14,659 bases of DNA from JAAOZP01 sp038848185 (GTDB lineage Archaea > Thermoproteota > EX4484-205 > JAAOZP01): assembly GCA_038848185.1 (NCBI GenBank), contig JAWCNV010000027.1, positions 1-14,659 of the forward strand, given 5' to 3'. Below, in pieces: positions 6,901 to 14,318 of this stretch; the first letter of the stretch is position 1; the number at the start of each line of letters is the position of its first letter. Made by a program: the position numbers and the translations under genes. Below the pieces are notes generated by a model. It did not search any database, was not told the origin of the DNA, and worked only from the letters and a program-made list of their open reading frames with translations.

Positions 6901-9900
6901 AGAAAGTCTCTTTGGTGGCGGTAATCTTAGCTTTTGCTATTTCGACTATAACATTGTGGCTACTCGAATCGCCATTAAGGTATGCGTTTTACTTCTTTGA
7001 AATTGCTCTTATCCTAGTAATTTTTTACTTATTTGGGACCACTATAAAAATAAAAGTTAAGACCAGAGGATGTATCGCCATCAAACTCGATTATGCTTCA
7101 TTAGCAATTTCAATGGTACTGTTAGTGCTTACTTTATTCAAAATACACACCGTTCTGACTATGCCTTGCGCTGTGATTGTTTCCCTTTTTCTTCCAGGAT
7201 ATGCTCTTTTGAGATTGTTAAGATTTCACTCATTAAAGAGCAGGATCGAGTGGATTGTATTATCATTTATGCTCAGTATAGGTGTAACATCCATCTCCTT
7301 CACAGCCGTATTGCCATTTGCTGCATATAGGACAATACTTCTTTCAGCCATATACGTTGGCATATCTCTTTCTCTTTTAATAAAGAATCGAATCTGCAAA
7401 TTTAATCGAATACAAGAAGTTTGTTCAGAACATCGCACAGATGAGTATGACCTTGCTGATGTTTCGATTCTACTATGGGGTACCATGTTCTTCGTTTTCG
7501 TCATTTCGTACGGTTATCCTCAAATATCTCTTGTACCTTGGGCCGATACAGTCGATCACTTTTCATTATCCAGATTGTTACTTTTGGCTCCAGATGTCTA
7601 TTCCTCACCTTATCCCTGGTTTCACATAATTTGTGCAACAATATATGAAATGGTAAGCCCCTCTGTCGAAATATTCCAAACAGGCTTGGCATACTTGAGC
7701 ATAATGGTTTTATTCTCGTTCTATGCTATGGCTAAGGCCTACCTAAGAGATGTTGACAAACATGCTCCAATACTCGCTACAATTTTCTTTTTCGTATTTT
7801 CCGGTTTCGGATGGTTTCACTTTCTAAAAGAGAAGTTGCAAGTATCAGATCCTCGTATACAGTTTAGTCTATTGGTCGCGACGAATAATGTGTCTTATTG
7901 GGATGTAGGATATGGTCAAGGCACTTGGATCTGGATTTGGTTCAGACCTATAACCTTAGGTATTGCTGGATTATTTGTACTTCTACTTTTTTTAATACGT
8001 ATGGATACAAATAAAAAAACTTTCTTCGTTTTAAGCTACCTTATAACTCTCTCATTAGCTATGATTCACTTTAGTGAACTGGTTTTTTTCACGGTACTTC
8101 TTTTCACGCTCAGCCTCTTTTTATCATCAAAAATTAACACACATTTAAAACTTTCACTTTTTGCAACATTGCTCTCCTTAATGACTTTTCTAATCCTTTT
8201 GCCAATTTATAGTTTCATAGGTATAACGATCGAAATTTCGCTTTTCGAATCGCTTGTGCCAATTGCATTCGTTGTTTTATCAATTTTAGTTGACAGGGTG
8301 AAACAATATATTCCATATATGCCTTATACTTTAAAAATAAAAAGAGAAACATACGCCTATTATACAGCATTATGTATCTCTATTATTTTGATATCGCTGC
8401 TTTTTTACTGGTTTGTCAATAGTGGTAACTTCACCATTTCGATGGTTCGTTCAGTACTCGGTGTTCCTTGGCTATTTTACCCCGTTCTTTTAGGAATATG
8501 CGGATTATTAGCAACATTGGCAGTTGTCTACATAATATTGAATTATAGCAAACATCCGATAATGATTTTTGTTTTAATGTTTATCTTAGGCATCTTATTT
8601 GGAAGAGCGTTAACATACCTTAATGTTCAATGGTTCTTTACTGGATACTGGGAACGTAGAATCATTCCATTGACATTTTCGGCATCTGCCATCCTTGCCT
8701 CTGTTTTGGTTCTTCGTTTTATTAAACAAATAAAGCTGAAACACATCTTTTCTCTATTCATGTTTTCAATTCTTATAATGGCAGGCATAACTTCAACGTT
8801 TCTAACCATAGAAATGAGGAAACTAAATGCAGAAAGAAACGTAATTACTTCTACTGAACAAGTCCAAATAACCATGCTGAATAAGCTGGATCCTAAATCT
8901 TACATTCTAACCTTCTCGGAACGTTCTTTTAGCATATCAGGATTTGTTCCCTTCGCCTGGAGAATAAACTATTTCAGAAATCATATTTGGTCAGCTAAAT
9001 CGCCTGAACTGCCACTAAATGCATTATTTTCTACCGGGTACCCGGCTGTAATCTTTCTAAGCCAAGAAGACCTTGTTCAACTGCGTAATACTTTTTATGG
9101 AACAAGCTATATTACTCAACATCTTTTAAATGTGCTTCCATTACATACAGTTAGCGAAGCTAAGGCGATGATATACCAAATATCTCCAATTGCGCCGCCG
9201 AGTGAAAAAAGCAATATTGTTTTAGTGATACCAGAAATATGTTCTGATCCGCGCTATCTTTATGCTTACGATATTATGTCATTAGCTGGATACAATTATA
9301 CTGTAGCATATATATGTGATATGGAAACCATATTAAAGGCGAAAACAATCGTGGTTCCAAATGAATACTTTGCTTCAAAAATTTTAGAATTAAAAAGAAA
9401 ATTAGAATTGCCCTTCGAGAAGCTAATAGTGCTAAACCTAGATGGGAGTTACGGAGAACTAGCTGAAATATATTATCCTAAAATTAATATTGCATTAACA
9501 TCAGCCACATTCGGTAATGCTACCCTACGAAACCCTTTATACCCACTCCAAATCTCGACAAATTTGACAGGCATTACCTTTACACCTTTCATCCTTGAGA
9601 CTATTGCATCCAATAACTCACTAGTCTTAGCTGATGATAACGCTTCAAAATTCTGGCACGCTTCTGCCGAGATTTGTGGCAATATAAATTTTACACAACT
9701 AACTGACGATTCTGAATTAAGAGCTTTAGGAGAAAACTCCTTGAAGATAGAAATTTCAAATAACACATATGCCCAATGGCAAATTTCATACGAATTCTCT
9801 AATACCACGAACTTAGATCTTTATGACTTCATAAGCTTTTATTGGTATGGAAAATCAAACGGAGTCAAATACGGTATCCAGGTGAATACAGACACAGCAG

Positions 9901-11399
9901 GCAAATATTTCTATTATGAGTTTACTGACAGTTGGCAAGGCTGGAAAAAAGTAATCTTACCCATGCATATACCTGATGGTTCACATAGTCTTTATGGAGT
10001 AAACTTTTTCAAGTTCACAAAAGAAGCAAATTGGAGTAATGTGAAAAAAATAGACTTCAAACACTTAGATACGAATCTTAACATAAGTCACATTTTCCAC
10101 TTAGATCGATTTGCATTTGAAAGAAACATACTTGTAAACTTGAAAGTTGTTGCTGAAGGTGATCTCCAAGCGTTAAATCTGTTAAACTTAAATCAGACTA
10201 AATATATTGTTATAGCTCAAGCCAAAATTAATGAAACTATACCAATCCCTAAATACTATTTTCTTGATAAAGTGGTTTCAAAGAAAATCTTTGGAAAAGA
10301 TGCTGGCAGTTTAACTTTTACACGTTATAACGCAACGTATTCAGAAATTTTCATACAAATTGAAATGCCAGTAAATGCGAATGAATCATGTCCAGTTCAG
10401 GCCGCATTTGCAATTTCTCCCTCGTATAAAGCAAGCAAAGCTTCAAACATAAATGGAATATTTGGGACAATAAAATTACCTGTTGAAATAATGGTGATGC
10501 AAGTTAAATTAAGAGCCAACCCCATCGCCTACTATGATGATGAGACAGGAGTTCCCTTTGCCTTCGAAGTAACGCGTGATCAAATCAGAGTTGTATATCT
10601 AAATTTCTATCCCATAATCGAAAGTTTAGAAAAAGGTTCAAGAGAATTATACCTTACAATCGGAGACATTGTAAAATCAATAATGAGTAATATGTCTTCC
10701 TATACCTACAAAAGCGAGCCAATCAATGCAGGTAACACTGCAGCCTTCAGAGAAGCTACTCTTCAAGGAAGTGTGACGATAAACTTCAAGGCGATAATCA
10801 TGCAAACGGAAAACAAGCTTCTAGCATTTACAGGAGGAAACACTATACACGAAATTGAAAGTAACGCAAAAATATCTCTAGCAAATTTTACGGATGCTGT
10901 TATAAAAACCAATCAAATTAAAATTGTTCCAGGATATGGATTTTATATTGGAGCAATAGTGCAGAATGCAACCTTAAGTTTGCAGGGCAACCAACCTAGA
11001 CTTATATCTTTTCTGACCAATGATTCTATTTTATCTATAAAGGGAAATGCAATTACCATAAGAATAGAAAATGCTACGCTTCTCCTTAGAGAACCCATTA
11101 TAAAAGTAGAAGGGCAAGCCTCTTTTAGAGATTTATATATTTATCATGTTCGTGGGCAAAGAGTCAAAGTAATGGGAACCGATGCTGAAATCACTGGGCA
11201 TATAACTTTCACCGGCACTTATGGTGATACCTACACAATAGCCAAAGATTGCGACTTCAGTGGGATTGTAAAGCCATCTGAACCTTTATATAAATACGAT
11301 GAATGGCGTTTTCTCATTGAAATGTTTCCGTATCTTCTGATAGCGGCGATAAGTTACTTGGTATTTTCATTCTTAAAAATTTTAAGGAGGGATAATTAG
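6897..11399 (+). CDS. Giant polytopic membrane protein with sequon-rich ectodomain (putative GT-C-like)
   Basis: 1500 residues. Residues 1-640 hold roughly 17-20 hydrophobic helices. The stretch at about 66-165 (LPGYALLRLL at 99-108) resembles DUF1616-like archaeal membrane proteins, and a loop with WADTVDH at 215-221 recalls the acidic luminal motif of GT-C transferases; both are suggestive only. Residues 640-1470 are hydrophilic: an alpha/beta-like stretch (about 770-860), a carbohydrate-binding-like beta sandwich (about 940-1080, with SFYWYG and DSWQGWKKVILPM), and a beta-strand-rich region with repeated short strands (about 1285-1455). A last helix at about 1473-1494 and a basic RRDN end re-anchor it. 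Nineteen N-X-S/T sequons fall between 800 and 1392, against two in the first 640 residues, which supports an outside location. AGGAAGGG at 6881-6888 precedes the ATG by 8 bases, and the start overlaps the small upstream gene by four. The function is not established. Confidence 0.75.
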   Translation: MKKVSLVAVILAFAISTITLWLLESPLRYAFYFFEIALILVIFYLFGTTIKIKVKTRGCIAIKLDYASLAISMVLLVLTLFKIHTVLTMPCAVIVSLFLPGYALLRLLRFHSLKSRIEWIVLSFMLSIGVTSISFTAVLPFAAYRTILLSAIYVGISLSLLIKNRICKFNRIQEVCSEHRTDEYDLADVSILLWGTMFFVFVISYGYPQISLVPWADTVDHFSLSRLLLLAPDVYSSPYPWFHIICATIYEMVSPSVEIFQTGLAYLSIMVLFSFYAMAKAYLRDVDKHAPILATIFFFVFSGFGWFHFLKEKLQVSDPRIQFSLLVATNNVSYWDVGYGQGTWIWIWFRPITLGIAGLFVLLLFLIRMDTNKKTFFVLSYLITLSLAMIHFSELVFFTVLLFTLSLFLSSKINTHLKLSLFATLLSLMTFLILLPIYSFIGITIEISLFESLVPIAFVVLSILVDRVKQYIPYMPYTLKIKRETYAYYTALCISIILISLLFYWFVNSGNFTISMVRSVLGVPWLFYPVLLGICGLLATLAVVYIILNYSKHPIMIFVLMFILGILFGRALTYLNVQWFFTGYWERRIIPLTFSASAILASVLVLRFIKQIKLKHIFSLFMFSILIMAGITSTFLTIEMRKLNAERNVITSTEQVQITMLNKLDPKSYILTFSERSFSISGFVPFAWRINYFRNHIWSAKSPELPLNALFSTGYPAVIFLSQEDLVQLRNTFYGTSYITQHLLNVLPLHTVSEAKAMIYQISPIAPPSEKSNIVLVIPEICSDPRYLYAYDIMSLAGYNYTVAYICDMETILKAKTIVVPNEYFASKILELKRKLELPFEKLIVLNLDGSYGELAEIYYPKINIALTSATFGNATLRNPLYPLQISTNLTGITFTPFILETIASNNSLVLADDNASKFWHASAEICGNINFTQLTDDSELRALGENSLKIEISNNTYAQWQISYEFSNTTNLDLYDFISFYWYGKSNGVKYGIQVNTDTAGKYFYYEFTDSWQGWKKVILPMHIPDGSHSLYGVNFFKFTKEANWSNVKKIDFKHLDTNLNISHIFHLDRFAFERNILVNLKVVAEGDLQALNLLNLNQTKYIVIAQAKINETIPIPKYYFLDKVVSKKIFGKDAGSLTFTRYNATYSEIFIQIEMPVNANESCPVQAAFAISPSYKASKASNINGIFGTIKLPVEIMVMQVKLRANPIAYYDDETGVPFAFEVTRDQIRVVYLNFYPIIESLEKGSRELYLTIGDIVKSIMSNMSSYTYKSEPINAGNTAAFREATLQGSVTINFKAIIMQTENKLLAFTGGNTIHEIESNAKISLANFTDAVIKTNQIKIVPGYGFYIGAIVQNATLSLQGNQPRLISFLTNDSILSIKGNAITIRIENATLLLREPIIKVEGQASFRDLYIYHVRGQRVKVMGTDAEITGHITFTGTYGDTYTIAKDCDFSGIVKPSEPLYKYDEWRFLIEMFPYLLIAAISYLVFSFLKILRRDN
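11386..11391 (+). promoter_or_regulatory. Strong Shine-Dalgarno for a TTG start
   Basis: GGAGGG lies 9-10 bases before the TTG at 11401, within the last codons of the giant gene. This is the clearest ribosome binding site in the window. It fixes the TTG as the start of the phosphohydrolase and shows that distal genes here use Shine-Dalgarno-led initiation with TTG. Confidence 0.65.
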
Positions 11400-11400
11400 C

Positions 11401-12945
11401 TTGGATAACAAGAAAATAATCTTAATAGGACTTGACGGTTGTGACTTTAGAATATTAAAATCATTAATAAAAAATGAGCATTTGCCTACCTTTTTAGAAC
11501 TCTTAAAAAATGGGTGTCATGGAACTTTAATATCGACTTTACCGCCGAAGACGGTGCCCTCTTGGACAAGCATATTTACTGGCGTGAATCCCGGCAAACA
11601 TGGAATAACCGATTGTATCATAAAAGAAAATGGACAATATAAGGTTGCTAATATCAAACATAGGATGGTAGACAGCTTATGGGCAATTCTTAGTAAGCAT
11701 AATGTAGAACAGATAGTAATTAATGAACCAGTTACATTTCCTCCAGAAAAAATAAAAGGGATAATGCTTACAGGCTTTTCCACTCCGCCACAGAACAGAA
11801 ATTTTGTTCATCCCATCTCGATGATAAGTGAAATTGATAAAATATCTCACGGCTATCAACCAGAACTGCCACTCGGTTTTGAAAAAATTATAGTTGAAGA
11901 TAAAAATAAAGGGTTTCAACTTATTTCAGAATTTGCTGAAAAAATTGTAGAGACGACGCGATATCTCAGCAGAAATTACGATTGGCAACTGTTAGCAAGC
12001 ATTATAACATCAACCGACAGATTGCAACATTTTTACTTAAACGAACCTGTATACATGAGTTCTCACTACAAATTTTTAGACAATTTTCTAAGACAAATAA
12101 TTAACTATCATAGCGAGGCAAACATAATTATTGTCTCAGACCATGGTTTCGGACCTGTAAAAAAACGTTTTCATGTGAACACATGGCTAAAAGAGCAAAA
12201 TTTGATTGTTGAAAATCGAAGTTTTATAAGTGCTGTTCTATCCACTTTTGGGATGACATATCCAGAACTCGTTTCTATCTTGATGAAACTAAAACTTTAC
12301 AATCTCTTAACTAAAATTGTACCAACATCTGTAAAGCGGTCCATTCCTATAGATAGCTATAGTACTCCTCTTCATTTTATTAAAAGTAAAGTTATTTTTC
12401 CCTCTACATATGGTGGTTTATTCATAAATAGCCCTGATCTAAAGAATAATGTTCCAGCTCTTGTCAAAGCATTGTCATCTATAACCTTTAACGGAGAAAA
12501 CCCTATTGAACATATTTACCTTAGAAAGGAAGTATTATGGGGACCTTATGCTCATCGCGGAGCGGACATCTATATAGTGCCAAAATACGGTTATGAGATC
12601 TCTCCTAGGCTCGTTCCGTCATATCTATCAACTCCATCTGAGTTTGGAGAAATAAGATCAGGTACCCATAGGCCTGACGGTATATTCATTGCGTATGGTC
12701 CAGACATTTGTCAGGGCGTTGAACTTAAAAACCCCCTCTTTACATGGGACATTGCTCCATTAATTCTTCACATGCTAAATCTGCCCATTCCAAACTATAT
12801 GGATGGAGTTGTTAGAAAAGAGATATTTAAAGAAGGTAGCGAAGCTGCTATTAGTTCTATAAAATTTGAACATAGAACAGAACGAGAACAAGTTAAAACA
12901 CAGCTAAAAACGCTTAGAAAAGAGTTATTTAAGAATGGCATTTAG
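11401..12945 (+). CDS. Alkaline phosphatase superfamily phosphohydrolase/phosphodiesterase (COG3379-like)
   Basis: 514 residues of the type I phosphodiesterase/nucleotide pyrophosphatase branch. The expected two-zinc site can be followed: LIGLDGCD with Asp12, PPKTVPSWTSIFTG with nucleophile Thr51, NPGKHG (63-68), STDRLQHFY with Asp206 and His210, VSDHGFG with Asp247 and His248, and SGTHRPDG with His423. The nucleophile is Thr, so no formylglycine is needed. There is no signal peptide or membrane helix, and the first catalytic strand starts at residue 6, so a cytoplasmic enzyme is likely. A charged helical tail runs from about 470 to 514. The gene follows the giant membrane protein by a single base, so it is in the same transcript. 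Members of this group are often found in archaeal surface-polysaccharide loci, but the substrate here is unknown. Confidence 0.85.
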   Translation: MDNKKIILIGLDGCDFRILKSLIKNEHLPTFLELLKNGCHGTLISTLPPKTVPSWTSIFTGVNPGKHGITDCIIKENGQYKVANIKHRMVDSLWAILSKHNVEQIVINEPVTFPPEKIKGIMLTGFSTPPQNRNFVHPISMISEIDKISHGYQPELPLGFEKIIVEDKNKGFQLISEFAEKIVETTRYLSRNYDWQLLASIITSTDRLQHFYLNEPVYMSSHYKFLDNFLRQIINYHSEANIIIVSDHGFGPVKKRFHVNTWLKEQNLIVENRSFISAVLSTFGMTYPELVSILMKLKLYNLLTKIVPTSVKRSIPIDSYSTPLHFIKSKVIFPSTYGGLFINSPDLKNNVPALVKALSSITFNGENPIEHIYLRKEVLWGPYAHRGADIYIVPKYGYEISPRLVPSYLSTPSEFGEIRSGTHRPDGIFIAYGPDICQGVELKNPLFTWDIAPLILHMLNLPIPNYMDGVVRKEIFKEGSEAAISSIKFEHRTEREQVKTQLKTLRKELFKNGI

Positions 12946-12997
12946 AGAGACGTTTAATATTATTAAAGGAATCTCTCGGAGTTCAAGCAAACTTGAA
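12945..12997 (+). terminator. Nested stem-loop plus second hairpin, candidate terminator or RNA processing site
   Basis: Starting at the last base of the stop codon, GAGAGA (12945-12950) pairs with TCTCTC (12972-12977), and inside it TTTAAT (12953-12958) pairs with ATTAAA (12962-12967) over a three-base loop. A second perfect stem follows: TTCAAG (12982-12987), loop CAAA, CTTGAA (12992-12997). There is no long T-tract as in typical archaeal terminators, so it could instead be a processing or stability element, or a structured leader. Confidence 0.35.
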
Positions 12998-13056
12998 TAG
13001 CCTGATAGTTTCTATGAAAAGGAATTCATAATTCACTATTTGTGGCATCATAGATG

Positions 13057-13064
13057 TTATATAT
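13057..13064 (+). promoter_or_regulatory. Candidate TATA box before the third GT4
   Basis: TTATATAT lies about 62-69 bases before the ATG at 13126 and would place transcription start near 13085-13090, leaving a leader of about 40 bases. The dyad GGTTTT-CC-AAAACC at 13085-13098 overlaps that point. This is the only long gap between genes (180 bases), so a new promoter here is reasonable, but the match is a short A/T word only. Confidence 0.3.
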
Positions 13065-13125
13065 CCAAAAACTTTTGAACAATTGGTTTTCCAAAACCTG
13101 ATCTTTATCTAGAGCTTTCCTCAAT

Positions 13126-14223
13126 ATGTGTATCAAACGAAAAATATGTTTTCTCTCCCTAAATTCATATCCTTTATTAACAAGAGAGAATTTGGGCTTT
13201 GCAGGAGGAGCGGAACTTCAACAAGTTCTTCTTGCAAGAGAATTAGTATCTGGTGGGTATGAGGTCTCTTTTATAACATATGATCATGGACAACCTGACA
13301 TAAGTTATGTAGAAGATATTGAGATTATAAAGACTTATCCACGCGAAAAAGTTAACAAAATTAATTCGTTTTCAAAGTTTCGGTATATCTTAAGAGCACT
13401 GAATAAGGCAAAAGCAGATCTCTATTTTCATTCGGCAGGGTCATCCGGAATACTGCCGTTTTTTTGTTCCATAAAAAAGAAGAAATTCATTTATCGTGTT
13501 CCTCTGGATGAAATAGTTCTAGGCAAAACGGCAAGTCCTATTTTAAAGTTGCTGGAGTACCTTGATATTAAAAAGGCTAATGCTGTAGTTGTGCAAACCG
13601 AATTTCAACGAAGAAAGTTATTGGAGAATTTTTCAGTTAAAGGATTGCTTATTAAAAATGCTTTTCCTGTTCCTAAGGCTAAAGCAGAAAAACCCGATCC
13701 TCCTACTGTTTTATGGGTCGGGAGGATCGCAAAGATTAAACAGCCTCAAATTTTCATAGAATTGGCAAAGGCCATTCCAAATGCTTCATTTGAAATGATT
13801 GGAGGGAAAGTTATGAAAGAACCTCAATTATATGAAAGAATACGAAGTTTCGCTAAGAACCTACCTAACCTTTCTTTTCATGGATTCGTCCCATATAATG
13901 AAATTGATAAATACTTTGCGCGAGCTTCAATCTTCGTAAACACTTCATATTTAGAAGGCTTTCCAAATACGTTTATTCAAGCGTGGGCAAGTTATGTTCC
14001 AGTCGTCAGCCTTAATGTTGATCCTGACGGAGTTATTCAGAAAGAAAGAATTGGTTTTTGCTCAAAAACCTTCGAGCAACTTGTTACTGATGTCTCTAAT
14101 TTATTAAGTAATGAAACACTAAGAAAAACTATGGGTAAAAACGCTAGAGAATATGTTGAAAAAGAGCACAATATTAAAAAAAATGTTAAGCTATACTGCA
14201 AAATTTTCAATGCCCTTTCATAA
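13126..14223 (+). CDS. GT4 glycosyltransferase with EX7Q variant
   Basis: A 365-residue family 4 GT-B glycosyltransferase. The N-terminal domain has the acceptor-side GFAGGAELQQVLLARELV (24-41). The donor domain shows VLWVGRIAKIKQPQIFIELA (195-214), a FEMIGG strand (222-227), LSFHGFV (249-255), and the donor-binding EGFPNTFIQAWASYVPVVS at 277-295. In the usual EX7E motif Glu277 is kept and the second Glu is Gln285; this QAW form occurs in a known subset of GT4 enzymes, so it need not mean loss of activity. There are no membrane segments. The ATG at 13126 begins just before the first strand (KICFLSL). It sits after the 180-base hairpin-rich gap, so it may open a second transcript. Sugar specificity is unknown. 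Confidence 0.85.
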   Translation: MCIKRKICFLSLNSYPLLTRENLGFAGGAELQQVLLARELVSGGYEVSFITYDHGQPDISYVEDIEIIKTYPREKVNKINSFSKFRYILRALNKAKADLYFHSAGSSGILPFFCSIKKKKFIYRVPLDEIVLGKTASPILKLLEYLDIKKANAVVVQTEFQRRKLLENFSVKGLLIKNAFPVPKAKAEKPDPPTVLWVGRIAKIKQPQIFIELAKAIPNASFEMIGGKVMKEPQLYERIRSFAKNLPNLSFHGFVPYNEIDKYFARASIFVNTSYLEGFPNTFIQAWASYVPVVSLNVDPDGVIQKERIGFCSKTFEQLVTDVSNLLSNETLRKTMGKNAREYVEKEHNIKKNVKLYCKIFNALS

Positions 14224-14296
14224 AAATCCCAAGCCATCGAGCTTGAAACACCAATACAATCGTCTACTTTGCTACAAGAAAAATTTATTCTAAGAA

Positions 14297-14313
14297 ATAT
14301 GCTATTAGCATAT
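14297..14313. repeat. 17-bp perfect inverted repeat upstream of an ATG
   Basis: ATATGCT, spacer ATT, AGCATAT forms a seven-base perfect dyad ending five bases before the ATG at 14319. It could be a regulator operator or a hairpin covering the ribosome entry site. An AAATTTATT at 14281-14289 just upstream is a weak TATA-like sequence. Confidence 0.45.
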
Positions 14314-14318
14314 GTAAA

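Noticed and set aside
8627..8875. Antisense open frames inside the giant gene (8627-8875, 9473-9808, 7226-7504)
   Set aside because: No domain, no promoter or ribosome site, and the + strand frame is uninterrupted across them.
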